Shown: positions 51,466 to 62,224, numbered from the stretch's first letter. The stretch is 64,000 nt of DNA from Nothophaeocryptopus gaeumannii (GCA_031771865.1 JASISA010000025.1:496001-560000); one strand, 5' to 3'. A program made the numbers and translations. The notes: generated by a model not told the origin, from the sequence alone.

Positions 51466-53316
51466 ATGGCAACTACATCAGTATTGACCCCCATCAAACA
51501 ACGCCGTGATGGCATCTTCTCGACCCGCCTCGCTGGTGGACGTGCTCCTCTCACCCCGTCGCCTCAGACACCCAAGACACAGAACGTCGAGGTTGGCGAG
51601 AGCATACACCACGGCAACGTCAACTTGACTTCCCGCTTCTCGCGCGCCCAGTCCAAGACCAATGTCCGAGACTCACCAAAGTCCAACATTGCCCGTCGCC
51701 ACGCACAGTCGCCTCGCAACCTCGACAACGCCACGAGCGACTTCACACTCACTGGCACTGGACCGCGGCCTGCCTCGTCAGCGAAGAACACCCCATCTCG
51801 ACCAAAGAGTGCCGGGCGTTCTGGCTCGACACACCGCACGCCCAAGAGAAGCCAGGGCAAGATCAACTACGCCGCTGCCGATCGCTTCATCCCCAACCGG
51901 GATGCCAGCGAGGCCATCTCCACCAACGGAGCAGCGGTCAAGCTCGACTCCAACGAGCGGACACCCGGACGCCGACCAAAGTCGAGCGCATCAGGTGGGT
52001 CGGCAACCCTTGCTGCAGGTGTTGCCAGCGCCTTCGACCTCGGCCGTCTGCAATCTTCTTCCGATGCTACGGCATCCCTTTCCCTTGAGGGCCTCAACCT
52101 GAACGAGAACGATTATGACAACGATGAGCCCAAGATCAAGCAGAGCCCAAATACCATCGCCTACCAGCACTCTGTTGCTGAGGCATGTGGTGTGAGCATG
52201 AAGCAGCGCATCCTCGCCTTCAAACCTGCTGCGCCCGAGTCGTCTCGTCCCATCGACCTCCGTTCTCAATACAACCGTCCTCTCAAGCCTGCCGCCTCAT
52301 CAGCATCCCAATTCCGTCGCCGCGTACTCACCGCACCTGAGCGTGTGCTGGACGCACCAGGACTCGTCGACGATTACTACCTTAACTTGCTCGACTGGTC
52401 ATCTGGCAACCAGGTCGCTATCGGTCTCGAGCGCAACGTCTACGTCTGGTCTGCTGAGTCTGGCCAAGTCAACAGCCTACTCGAGTGTCCGGCTGACACT
52501 TACATTGCATCTGTCAAGTGGAGCGGGGACGGCGCCTACGTTGCTGCCGGTCTCGGCACGGGCGAGACGCAGATCTGGGACGTCGAGGAGGGCACCAAGC
52601 TGCGCTCCATGTACGGCCACGACACTCGCGTCAGCGTCATGGGCTGGAACAAGCACCTTCTCTCCACCGGCGCTCGCTCCGGCCTCGTCTACAACCACGA
52701 TGTCCGCATCGCTCAACACAAGGTCGCCGAGCTCGTTTCCCACACCTCCGAGGTCTGCGGTCTCGAATGGCGCGCAGACGGTGCTCAGCTCGCTACAGGC
52801 GGCAACGACAACCTCGTCACCATCTGGGATGCCCGTCAGCTCAACGCTCCCAAGTTCCAGAAGACAAACCACAAGGCGGCCATCAAGGCTCTCGCCTGGT
52901 GCCCTTGGCAATCCAACCTCCTCGCCACCGGCGGTGGTTCCAATGATCGTATGATCCATTTCTGGAACACCACCTCTGGTGCTCGCACCAACAGCATCGA
53001 CACGGGCAGCCAGGTCACCTCTCTTCGATGGAGTGTCGGCTACAAGGAGCTCGTCTCTTCGAGCGGCTTCCCAGATAACTCGCTGTCTATCTGGAGCTAC
53101 CCAACCCTCGTCAAGAACATCGAGATTCCAGCTCATGAGTCTCGTGTGCTTCACTCTGCTCTCTCGCCAGATGGCCAGATGCTCGCGACCGCTGCGGCTG
53201 ACGAGTCGCTCAAGTTCTGGAAGGTCTTTGAGAAGAAGCCTGGTTCCGGAAACCTTGTCGGTGGTGGCAGCAGCACGGCCAAGGCTGGTTTGACTAAGGC
53301 TACTACTCTGCGATAG
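51466..53316 (+). CDS. CDC20: APC/C activator Cdc20 (Fizzy/Slp1), WD40 protein
   Basis: Single exon, 616 residues. The N-terminal ~230 residues are basic and Ser/Thr-rich with many S/T-P sites. They contain the C-box DRFIPNR (~136-142), which binds the APC/C. KQRILAFKPAAPESS (~245) is at the place of the Mad2-interacting motif of Cdc20. The WD40 propeller begins with RVLDAPGLVDDYYLNLLDWS and runs to ~595, with CGLEWRADGAQLATGGNDN and WCPWQSNLLATGGG, the Cdc20/Cdh1-specific blade sequences. The protein ends in TLR where the family usually has Ile-Arg (IR tail), so the last residues are slightly atypical. Function: activates APC/C toward securin and cyclin B; held inactive by Mad2. Confidence 0.95.
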   Translation: MATTSVLTPIKQRRDGIFSTRLAGGRAPLTPSPQTPKTQNVEVGESIHHGNVNLTSRFSRAQSKTNVRDSPKSNIARRHAQSPRNLDNATSDFTLTGTGPRPASSAKNTPSRPKSAGRSGSTHRTPKRSQGKINYAAADRFIPNRDASEAISTNGAAVKLDSNERTPGRRPKSSASGGSATLAAGVASAFDLGRLQSSSDATASLSLEGLNLNENDYDNDEPKIKQSPNTIAYQHSVAEACGVSMKQRILAFKPAAPESSRPIDLRSQYNRPLKPAASSASQFRRRVLTAPERVLDAPGLVDDYYLNLLDWSSGNQVAIGLERNVYVWSAESGQVNSLLECPADTYIASVKWSGDGAYVAAGLGTGETQIWDVEEGTKLRSMYGHDTRVSVMGWNKHLLSTGARSGLVYNHDVRIAQHKVAELVSHTSEVCGLEWRADGAQLATGGNDNLVTIWDARQLNAPKFQKTNHKAAIKALAWCPWQSNLLATGGGSNDRMIHFWNTTSGARTNSIDTGSQVTSLRWSVGYKELVSSSGFPDNSLSIWSYPTLVKNIEIPAHESRVLHSALSPDGQMLATAAADESLKFWKVFEKKPGSGNLVGGGSSTAKAGLTKATTLR

Positions 53317-56050
53317 GGATATGAATTGCATTTGGGGTGAGAAGGAAAGCACCAATAACAGGCGTTCTGTACAGCGTGACGGACGATGACGGCCTCTTTG
53401 CATGAAGGTCCAGGTTCAGGTTGACCTTCGTATCTTGGATGAAAGGGATGCTAGCAGCCCCGCGCAGCGGTTCTTGCTACTTTTTGATTAATTGATTGAT
53501 TTTTGCATGCGAAAGCGGTTAATGGAAAGTTCTAATGAAAGGACTCACATTCGTTATGACATCCACGTTCGCTTCAGGTCTCGTCCTTCTCCTCCTGTGT
53601 TGCCCTTACCTGTTCATGTCGCCAGTTGCTATGTGGACCTTTGATCAGAAAGCAATCTCGTGGAGATGGGGATGAGAGATTGTTTTGAGTCAGACGTTAT
53701 ACTCCTTGCCAGTTCGTCCATGGGTGAGGGGCAGTTGAGAAGTTGAAGGTTGTTCTCGACCCGACGTTTTACATGCGCCGTGGTACGAGCAACGTGGTGG
53801 CTCAAAGCTTGGAGGGAAGTCTACCAAGGGAGAGGCGGCTTAAGCTCCGACGACTACGGTATGTTGTCGTAAAGAATCGGCCCCTCGTGAAAACACCTAC
53901 ATGCAATGTATTGTTGCGTTGAACATCTGCCGGTGCGGGTCACTACGAGTTGGATGCTCTGCGTTGAGCGGATGTCTTCATTGTCCTACAAAATATGCTC
54001 TGGTTGATGAATCGTGGAATTCGGCGTGAGGCACGATATGGTCGATTGGCGTTGAATATATTGGGTGGCGCAGTTGTTGCCACAGAGTGTGTGACTGCAG
54101 GCGTGTAGACTACAGTGCATCATGCATGACGATCTTGATTGCGCAGATTGGACGATCGAGTCTCCACGGCGGCTGTTTGGTAAGGAGAAGGAAGCTCGCT
54201 ATGAGTTGAAGGGGCACTGGCAACCCATAATTTCCGAGGAAGGGGAACCGGGTAAGCAACCGACCTGCACGTGGCCGCCACGAATGTTAAGAGAATCGTG
54301 CAAGAAGACATGAGATTCAGTAATGCTCTCCTGCCAATATTTGAAGACCAGAAAGATTCGAGCTCGTATGTCGATACCGCGGAGCATCGTCATCTTGGCC
54401 ATCCTCTACGAGACATCGCTTGCAGAAGAACGGTCAAGTTGAACAGCCCGGATGTGGGACGGATTTGTGATTTATTGAAGGGAACGGCGTGATCGGAATT
54501 TCATTTGAAGACCTTCAGGCCCGTGAAAACCGCAGAGGGACATCAGTGATGACGGGTCAATCCTCGTTCAGCATGGTGGAAAGATCTTGCCACACCCTCA
54601 CAGCCACACTGTACCTGAAGAAAGCGGACTCAGCCGGTTGCTCGGAATGGTGTGCAGTACTCGAGGGGTAGCGCTGCACCTTGCATCGGAGAATTTTCTT
54701 CGGTTCTACACCGGGTGGGAATTGCGCAGTGCCGCACGTCAATCTTGGATCTTCGCTCGCCTTCAGGTCCAAAGAGCCCAAGAATATGTCGTTTGTACCA
54801 GTGTGACGGCCGAGAGTCAAGCTGCTGGAGAATACGCACAAGAACGTGCCACGATGCTATACTGTGAGCATCAATATATTGCCTCGCGTCCATCCGGCCT
54901 GATCACTGGAAGAGATTTCTGCAAGCGACAGCCCTTGGTGACCAGAGGGGTGCAGTCGCTCAACCGATCGGGTGTCCACGGGGCTCTCGAGGCTGAGCGT
55001 CGCCATGGCATGCTTTGTCCTATGCACCGTCCACGGTCAGCCGCATACCGAATATGAGTGACACCTGCTTGTCGCACTCGATCCAATGGCGCGACTGCCT
55101 GTACGGTTCAGGAGTGGTAGAGGACACGGGATGGGTTCCGCCTTTCGAGGAGAGATATTCGCATACTGTCAGCGAGTCTGGCGAGCAGCACGATCCTATT
55201 GGAAGTGGTGCAAAGCAACGCAGATACAAGGTACCTTTGATAGTTGCCGAAGTGTGAGCTCGTGATGGTCTTTGATGCTAGAAGGGAAGTCTGAGGAAGG
55301 TAGGGGTGTTATGACCTTGGCGTTCCACGGCAGGAACAGACCGGAAACGGTTAAGATCGCACTAACAATACACGCGCTAATTCTATCTTTTAGCGAAAGC
55401 TTGGCCTTGGTCACGTCTTATCCAGCCGACCTCTCCTAAACCGGCATCTGGATCTCACGCCTCTCATCACAGTCGACCATTGATTCGATCCATCCGGTTA
55501 CAAAATCACTCCTGAAGTGACACTCACGATGCATCTCCAGCCCGCCGTCATCGCTCGTGCATGGAGCGCCATGGCAGCATCTGACTGGCTGGCAATATTT
55601 GGTCCTCCCTGATAAACATATGCGCGCAGATTCTGACCGCCATGCAACCTTCTGGTAGGGCTGGTTTTACTGCTCTTCGTACTAATCACAGCTTTCGCGG
55701 GCACGCCCGACCGTGGTTCTGGAAATGGGAACGTTGTTCGTATCCTGCAAGTCACTACCGGTCTTCTCCTAGCAACCCAGCGATGGCACTTGGGCTCGAG
55801 TCGCATTGAAGGAATGGAAGGAGGCGTCGATCAACTCTACTATATGAGCGAGAGTCGCGCAAGAAGAGGTGTATTCTTTCCCATCTTCAACAGCGCTCGC
55901 TTCTCAGCAGCGGGTCTTCAGCCTTTTTTGTTTGCATTGTCTTAGGCCTCACTCGCTCGGCCTTTGACTGTCCTCTCGCTTCTTTGCTGCTAGCGGACGG
56001 CGTCTTATCTTAATTGCTTTCAAACCTTCCATTCGCTCAGTCAGGACAAG
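53317..56050. other. 2.7-kb stretch without a supported gene
   Basis: Frames of up to 156 codons exist on the plus strand (54587-55057), but they overlap equal-sized frames on the other strand and show no domain, signal peptide or splice pattern. The final ~150 bases are C/T-rich and form the leader of the secreted repeat protein. Confidence 0.4.
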
Positions 56051-57943
56051 ATGTTGTCGAAGCTCACTTTGGTGTCGCTGGTGGGTGCTGCGGCCGCACT
56101 ACCAGAAGGTGCCTATTATGGCACAGGTCACTCTGAGCCCGCGTACGAGACTTCCTCAGACCCAGCTCCGTACCCATACAAGCCTAAACCAACAGGCTAC
56201 AAACACACACATCACCATGGTGGTCATGGATATCCACATGGAACCGCTGGACACTACTATCCGACTGGTGGCTATGGCGGCGGTCATGGTGGTGGCTACG
56301 GAAAACCACACTACTCTTGGTCTGAGTATACATCAAAGGGTGGATATCCAACACCTGATGCCTATGACGGATCGGGCAGCTCGAGCTGGACCACAGTCAC
56401 CAAAACATACCCTGTGACAACCACTTATGCCACGTTCTGCCCAACCAGCACCCCGATCTGGTCTGCCTCTGGGACGACATATTACAGCAGCTCGCTCACA
56501 ATCTCCTACACGACCGAGACCCACATGACGACCGAGACGCTCGCATACGCTGTCAAGGCAAAGGAGACTTCGACGGCCGAGTACGATCCATCCCACGAGG
56601 ACGGTGCTTTTGCTCAAGTCGATCACCCCAACTCTGGTTGCCCAACGATTGAGTGCTCAGCCTGCGCACCAGCTATCACAGTCACTACGACCATTTACGG
56701 AGCTATGCCATCGGCACCGGCTCAGTATGACCCATCCGAGAGCCAAGGTGTCTCCGCAGACTCTGACGCTCTTGAGTCCACAGCAGACTCATACTCTCCC
56801 GAGACTACCGCAGCCCCCTCTTACTCTGGTGAGGATGATCAGTCTCCTAAGGACCCATCCCAATACGAGGCCCTGGCCTCAGCCTCGCCCTACCATTCAC
56901 ACAAGAGCTGGGAGGTGAAGACGAAGACAATCGTATACACCATCTCCAAGACTGATACCATCGAGACTTTAACTCAATACAAAACTGAGAGCCACCCAGT
57001 CCCCCCTTACCCAACTGGACCCGCGTCTTACAAGCCCGCCCCGTCCGGTTACGCGCCAAAGTTCGCCCCGTCCGGTTACGCTCCAAGGCCAAAGGGATAC
57101 TTCAAGCCACCTCACCCTTACGCCTACAACGGAACATCTTCTTCCAGCGTTCCATCTTACCCAACTGCTCCAAGCTACAGCCATGAGCAAGCCCCCAAGA
57201 GCTATGCTTTCGCTCCGAAATACGAGGGATCCAGCTCTGACGCCGAGAAGCCTACCGGTTATGCCAAGAAGCCTGTCGATTATGCTGAGAAGCCCGCCGA
57301 CCCTGCCAAGCCCACCGAATACTACGGCCACTCCAGCTCGACCTCCTGCACCGAGGAGACCGCGGCGCCATCTTACTCTCACCCAACTGAGGGCTACGGC
57401 AAGCCAAGCGCTCCAACTTACAGCAAGCCAACGGAGTCCGTGAGCAAGTATGACTCAAAGCCAAAGGCTTACACTTCAAGCTCGCCCGAGGCGCCTGCTT
57501 ATGCGAAGCCAACTGACCCTGTTCACTACTACGCCAGCGCTTCGAAGCCGGTTGAGTATAAGCCTGAGTACACGTCTTCATCAGCTAAGGAGTATGACCC
57601 TGAGTACACCTCTTCGTCGATCAAGGAGTACAAGCCTGAGTACACCTCTTCGTCGGTCAAGGAGTATAAGGAGTACAAGCCTGAGTACACCACTTCCGCT
57701 AAGGAGTACAAGCCTCAGTACACCTCTTCGTCCATCAAGGAGTATAAGCCTGAGCACACCACTTCCGCCAAGGAGTACAAGCCTCAGTACACCTCTTCGT
57801 CCATCAAGGAGTATAAGCCTGAGCACACCACTTCCGCCAAGGAGTACAAGCCTGAGTACACCTCTTCCGCTAAGAAGTATAAGACTTCTTCAAAGGCTGA
57901 GCCGACCTACGCCGACCCAGAGCCAACCGCTTACGGATATTAG
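56051..57943 (+). CDS. secreted repeat-rich cell-wall-like protein
   Basis: Single exon, 630 residues. Residues 1-16 are a signal peptide (MLSKLTLVSLVGAAAA). A His/Gly/Tyr-rich tract follows (~50-95). Then comes a Thr-rich module with TVTKTYPVTTTYATFCP and GTTYYSSSLTISYTTET, the kind found in fungal adhesins and cell-wall mannoproteins, and CPTIECSACAP. A second such module (VYTISKTDTIETLTQYKTE) is at ~300. The C-terminal half is Pro/Tyr/Lys/Ser-rich, and residues ~495-615 are tandem modules of EYKPEYTSSSIK and EYKPEHTTSAK types. No GPI tail is seen (it ends in PTAYGY). Tyr/Lys-rich repeats suggest a structural or cross-linked wall protein, which is inference. Confidence 0.85.
   Translation: MLSKLTLVSLVGAAAALPEGAYYGTGHSEPAYETSSDPAPYPYKPKPTGYKHTHHHGGHGYPHGTAGHYYPTGGYGGGHGGGYGKPHYSWSEYTSKGGYPTPDAYDGSGSSSWTTVTKTYPVTTTYATFCPTSTPIWSASGTTYYSSSLTISYTTETHMTTETLAYAVKAKETSTAEYDPSHEDGAFAQVDHPNSGCPTIECSACAPAITVTTTIYGAMPSAPAQYDPSESQGVSADSDALESTADSYSPETTAAPSYSGEDDQSPKDPSQYEALASASPYHSHKSWEVKTKTIVYTISKTDTIETLTQYKTESHPVPPYPTGPASYKPAPSGYAPKFAPSGYAPRPKGYFKPPHPYAYNGTSSSSVPSYPTAPSYSHEQAPKSYAFAPKYEGSSSDAEKPTGYAKKPVDYAEKPADPAKPTEYYGHSSSTSCTEETAAPSYSHPTEGYGKPSAPTYSKPTESVSKYDSKPKAYTSSSPEAPAYAKPTDPVHYYASASKPVEYKPEYTSSSAKEYDPEYTSSSIKEYKPEYTSSSVKEYKEYKPEYTTSAKEYKPQYTSSSIKEYKPEHTTSAKEYKPQYTSSSIKEYKPEHTTSAKEYKPEYTSSAKKYKTSSKAEPTYADPEPTAYGY
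57698..57835 (+). repeat. 69-bp near-perfect tandem duplication inside the secreted protein gene
   Basis: Units 57698-57766 and 57767-57835 encode the same 23 residues and differ only in the first codon (GCT/GCC). They lie in a wider array of related modules from ~57545 to 57890. Confidence 0.92.
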
Positions 57944-58927
57944 AGCGTCAGGGAAACGAATCATTTCTCGTATGTTTATGTAATTTGATGGATTCTGTAG
58001 ACGGGTCATTCTGTTTGGGAAACTTTGGTAGTTGAACGGCTTAGGAGACGAGTCATGAATGTACATATGACCTCTTCGGACTTCGTAATTACCATTTACA
58101 GATATACTATTTCATGGCATGGCGTCCGGTATTATGGTTGCCAAGAACGATGTTTTCTCGTATGAGCTTGAATGTGATGGATCGAAATGCCCTTCTAGAC
58201 AGGTAGTCAACAAGAGTACCAGTGCCTTACTTTTCCTCGTTCCTCTGTGCTCCCATTACATGAACCGTCCGGGCCTAACGCCTGGGCCATCTAAAGATTA
58301 CTCTGCTGACTCAGCATCTGCAGACTCTTATCCATCCATGGGTATCATCAATGCAGCGAACCCCCGTAGGATTCCAGCGCGGGACATGAAAAGTCAAAGA
58401 TGCCACGATATGGCCACAACGACAGACCGCTTTGTTCTTTACTACTGTTTCCGTGCCTATCATGCTGCCACTGCGTTCACTTCTACCTCTCCTAACACTC
58501 GTCCACCTCACCCATTCAACACCAACCGCAACCTGCGGCCAAGTAATCTATCGGCCTCTACAAAGACTCTGTCGAGACCTTCCTTGGCATTCAATAAAGC
58601 CAAGACATCTCCGGCTCTAACCCTTTCTTGATATCGCCAAAGGTTATCAAACAGACGCATTATTGAGACTTCCGGTCACAGTCGAGGCTCGGAGACCAGA
58701 TTTCTCGGTGAAACCTTCCACTCCACCAGTGACAGATTAGGGCTTGGATGTTCTGCCAAGATCCAGCTGTAATTGTTGTTGCCCTTGATCTGCTTGCTTT
58801 GTGTGGCTACCAATCGGCCTTCCCGGGCGTCGTGGACTGGTTTCGAGAATCGACAGCCTCGCAGGGCGTCATCTCGTGCATCTTTGGCGATTTCGGTTTG
58901 TTGTTCTCAAAGCGAATTGCAACATGG
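57944..58927. other. intergenic; contains one weak signal-peptide ORF
   Basis: No secure gene. An ATG at 58462 opens MLPLRSLLPLLTLVHLTHST followed by PTATCGQ, which looks like a signal peptide, with a GTAATC possible donor right after. The unspliced frame stops at 58620 after 52 residues, and no downstream exon with Cys could be joined convincingly. Confidence 0.3.
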
Positions 58928-59742
58928 TCACTTCGCCTTCAACAGCTTCTTGCCATGCTCCCTCACGATCTTGTCCAGAAGCTGACGGATCTGCTTGCAT
59001 CCGTCCAATCCCACTGACAGCATAGCCTCGAGTCTTCCCATCTGCACCCTCGTCTCCATGACTAGCACATTAACCTTGTCTTCTCCTCCGCTTGTGCCAA
59101 TTGTCAAGAACGGTAGCTCCTGCTCTTCCATACCATTGAGATCCAGAAGCGGGTCAGCCTCCTCGTCATTGGTTGCGTATGATGCGGTAGAGCCGGTAGT
59201 ACAAGCCGCAATGTAGTCTTTCATAGGCACTCCGGCATCAATCAATGCCAGTGTCGCAGCGTTCAGGCATGCAGCCAGAAGTGCTCCATCCTGTGAGAGC
59301 ACGTGCAGTACAATGCTGATAGTCGAGTGAGGATAGAAGGAGGTGATGACGGTGCTCACGAAGGCGGAGGAGATGGTGTGTTGCATTTCTTGTGTTCGCC
59401 TGTCCTCTGTGTCAGCAGAGATCCTCTGTCGGGTCAAGCTATGTGAGAGGTCACTCACTTGTCTGCTTTGGACCTCTTCTTCCTGTCCATTCCGCTGAAT
59501 CCGGCAATGCCAATCTCAACCTCAATACTGGCCTGATTACTCTGATCGCGTCCACCTGACCGCGTTTGCTGGCGAGGCCCAAGAACGGTACAGATGACTT
59601 TCGTGTTGCCCATCTCGAAATAGCTGCTGCCATCTGCAGCCGCCTGCGTCGACATTTGCCCGTGTATGCGCCTTAGCTCGTTCCATCTTCTCCCGTCCAC
59701 GCGTAAATGCGCCAAGGCGTATGTTGAGCTGTCCAGCGGCAT
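58928..59742 (-). CDS. SKI6: exosome core subunit RRP41/Ski6 (RNase PH-like)
   Basis: Two exons, 59742-59459 and 59399-58928, with a 59-bp intron (59400-59458); 756 nt, 251 residues from MPLDSSTYALAHLRVDGRRW (an in-frame ATG 12 codons upstream is possible). RNase PH-fold elements: LRVDGRRWNELRRIHGQ, GSSYFEMGNTKVICTVLGPR, then across the intron MQHTISSAFVSTV, and DGALLAACLNAATLALIDAGVPMKDYIAA. Length and order match RRP41 of yeast (246 residues). It forms the inactive hexameric ring of the RNA exosome in nucleus and cytoplasm (family knowledge). Confidence 0.93.
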
Positions 59743-60369
59743 CCTGCTCTTTAGTGTCTCGTTTTCATGCAATGCCAAAAGTTCGTGAACAGATCGGCCG
59801 CGAATTCCAAGTCCAAGCTTCCCGCACGGGCCGTAAGTATCAAACTCAAGAGTCTCTCGTCATCCCCAGCGTTAGGTCGTCATTATCAACTCAACAACAC
59901 GCATGATTTTGCGAGACGACAACGTCTCATGAGCAATGATGTGTCATATCCTACTCTCAAGCGCATTATACTCAAAATGGACATTGATTCGGTCTCGGAT
60001 TGTGGATATCCTGATCCGTGGGCCGCCTCATCTACGGAGAATGAGAGATTTAGCCCTTCTTCTTCTCCCTGTCCGCATCCGCCCAACCTTTGCTGAGGCT
60101 TTCCCATCTGAACGACGCTCTACTCTCGGAAACAAGTTCTTTTCCACATGCGCAACCACGAGAACCTATTCAATTCTGCTGATACAAGAACGCTTTCTCA
60201 CAAGGCAAGAGAATCGACCGAGAGCGAGACAGTCGAGCTTCTCCGCGGGATGACAAGTCCCTGCATAGGATTTCCATAGCAATGGGAAGTATGGGTTTTA
60301 TATAAGTATCACAGCCTGTAATTCAACATAAAGGCACAACCCATTTACAGTTTCAATCCCATCTCAGCC
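59743..60369. promoter_or_regulatory. divergent promoter region RRP41/flavohemoglobin, with TATA box for the latter
   Basis: A TATATAAG element at about 60299-60306 lies ~65 bp upstream of the flavohemoglobin ATG, consistent with a strongly inducible promoter. The rest shows no recognised motif. Confidence 0.55.
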
Positions 60370-61635
60370 ATGCCTCTCACACCAGAACAAGTTCAGATCA
60401 TCAAGGCGACCGTTCCTGTCATCAAGGAACATGGACAAGCCGTGACGACTCTATTCTACCAGACTGTCCTTGAGGAAAACCCATCATTACACAACGTCTT
60501 CAATCAAACGAACCAGGAGAATGGCCATCAGCCTAAAGCCCTAGCCGGATCACTGTTCGCCTACGCAACCCACATCGATGATCTCGGCGCCTTATCTCCA
60601 GCAGTCGAGAAGATCTGCCACAAGCATGCCTCACTCTACATCCAACCCGAACACTATGAAGTCGTCGGAGAAGGCCTCATCCGGGCAATGGCAACCCTCC
60701 TCGGGGAAGCCTTCACACCAGAGATCAAAAACGCCTGGGTAGCGGCCTACTGGCAACTGGCTCACGTCTTCATCGATCGCGAAGCGAAGATGTATTCAGA
60801 GGCCGAAGACCATGGTTGGAAGGATTGGAAGGAGTTCACGATCTCGAACAAGGTCAAGGAGTCTGAAGAGATCACTTCCTTCTACCTCGAACCCGTCCAC
60901 GGCGAACCCCTTCCCGAGTATCTCCCCGGTCAATACATCTCCCTCCTCACAGACGTCCCACATTTCGGATACCTGCAATCGAGACAATACTCCCTCTCCG
61001 ATGCCCCACGAACCCAACAATACCGCATCAGCGTCAAGAAAGAACTCGGTCTCGATCCCAAAGACCCTAATGCGCAAAAACATCCAGGTTGGATATCCAA
61101 CATCCTGCACTCGGAAAAGAAAGTAGGAGACATCGTAAAAGTCTCCCATCCAGCCGGAGATTTCTTCTACGATCCCGTCAAAGACTCCGCCGGACCTGTC
61201 GTGCTCCTCTCTGCAGGTGTAGGAATAACGCCTATGATGTCGATTGTGAAAACCCTCATTTCTCGCAACACCACCCAACTGATCTCATTTATCCATGGAG
61301 CTCGAAGCACTTCCGCTCGAGCATTCGCCAACGACGTCAAACGACTCGCCTCAAAGCATGAGAATGTGAAGGCGACTTTCTTTGTGAAGAACTTCACGGA
61401 TATGGATGTAGTGGATCGGGACTATACGCATATAGGAAGATTGACTTTGCCGAAGCTCAGTCATACACAGCCGAAGGATTTGTATTTGGATGATTCGAAG
61501 ACGATGTATTTTGTTTGTGGACCTGACGCTTTCATGGCGGATATGTGGAAGGGTTTGAAGGGCTTGGGTGTGGATGAGGGGAGGATTAAGATGGAGGTGT
61601 TTGGGACGGGGGAGTTGTCTCATGGAAAGGAGTAG
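60370..61635 (+). CDS. YHB1: flavohemoglobin, nitric oxide dioxygenase
   Basis: Single exon, 421 residues, full length for the family. The globin domain (1-~150) has distal Tyr30 and Gln54 and proximal His86 (KICHKHASLY), the residues needed for NO dioxygenation. The FAD domain (~155-265) has RQYSLSDAP. The NAD(P)H domain (~270-410) has SAGVGITPMMSIVKTL and YFVCGPDAFM. It converts NO and O2 to nitrate using NADPH; role in nitrosative stress defence (family knowledge). The TATA-containing promoter fits inducible expression. Confidence 0.96.
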   Translation: MPLTPEQVQIIKATVPVIKEHGQAVTTLFYQTVLEENPSLHNVFNQTNQENGHQPKALAGSLFAYATHIDDLGALSPAVEKICHKHASLYIQPEHYEVVGEGLIRAMATLLGEAFTPEIKNAWVAAYWQLAHVFIDREAKMYSEAEDHGWKDWKEFTISNKVKESEEITSFYLEPVHGEPLPEYLPGQYISLLTDVPHFGYLQSRQYSLSDAPRTQQYRISVKKELGLDPKDPNAQKHPGWISNILHSEKKVGDIVKVSHPAGDFFYDPVKDSAGPVVLLSAGVGITPMMSIVKTLISRNTTQLISFIHGARSTSARAFANDVKRLASKHENVKATFFVKNFTDMDVVDRDYTHIGRLTLPKLSHTQPKDLYLDDSKTMYFVCGPDAFMADMWKGLKGLGVDEGRIKMEVFGTGELSHGKE

Positions 61636-61765
61636 AGAGGAAGAAGCATCGGAGGGATTGATTCGCGAGTTGCAACTGTGTGTTTAGCTTTGGCGTTGTG
61701 GTGAAGGGATCTAGACTTCGATTGACATTTCACCTCTCCAACCAAAACAAATACCTCTCATCCTC

Positions 61766-62224
61766 TCAAGGCTTAAAAGCGCCGAAATGCCCACTCGGTC
61801 CACTCCCTCCATATATCCCACCACCGGGAATATACACCGTCCCATCTACCGCTGCAGATCCAACTCTACGCTTGTGAGCTGCAAGTGAATAGTTGCGGGA
61901 AGAGCCGATGCCAAGAAAGCTTGCAGGAACCAGCGCGAAGTCGCGAGCATTCCTCGATCCTTCGTGTCCAAAACAACACCCAAGCTTGGAGTACGCTGCA
62001 CGCTGTACGCCTGATAGGTTGCTGACAGCGCAAAGATGTGCCAAATGAGCAATGATCCGACACCAATATATCGCCAGGTGAGGATGTCCAGTTTCTCTTT
62101 CGCCTCCGCATAATCTTCGGTTGAAGTGGGCACACATGCGTTGGCAGCAAGACCTCTGCCACGATAATATGCGTAGAGGCACCTCCTCCTTGGAATGAGA
62201 TATTGTTGCCGTATACTTCGCCAT
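61766..62224 (-). CDS. small membrane protein, three exons, last junction uncertain
   Basis: An 8-nt first exon (62224-62217) and a 61-bp intron (62156-62216, GTATAC..CAG) lead to GLAANACVPTSTEDYAEAKE and a membrane segment (GVGSLLIWHIFALSATYQA). A second intron of 56 bp (GTACAG donor, GAG acceptor) would join NARDFALVPASFLGIGSSRN and end with VYIPGGGIYGGSGPSGHFGA at 61766. The coherent protein ends on both sides support a gene of ~115 residues. The second acceptor is non-consensus, so a one-base frame break is the alternative. Its start codon overlaps the start of the plus-strand gene at 62223. Family not recognised. Confidence 0.42.
   Translation of the reverse strand: MAKYTATISHSKEEVPLRILSWQRSCCQRMCAHFNRRLCGGERETGHPHLAIYWCRIIAHLAHLCAVSNLSGVQRAAYSKLGCCFGHEGSRNARDFALVPASFLGIGSSRNYSLAAHKRRVGSAAVDGTVYIPGGGIYGGSGPSGHFGAFKP

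Noticed and set aside
52477..53403. 308-codon minus-strand frame
   Set aside because: Antisense shadow of the CDC20 WD40 region, without independent motifs.
54587..55057. 156-codon plus frame as a gene
   Set aside because: Comparable frames on the opposite strand, no signal peptide, no domain, no splice logic.
57450..57983. 177-codon plus-strand frame with Ser/Leu/Arg repeats
   Set aside because: Alternate frame of the tandem array in the secreted protein gene.
58462..58930. Secreted guanyl-specific ribonuclease suggested by a Thr-Cys-Gly start
   Set aside because: None of the RNase T1/F1 core motifs (the Tyr-Asn-Asn-Tyr-Glu-Gly segment or the C-terminal His motif) occur downstream.
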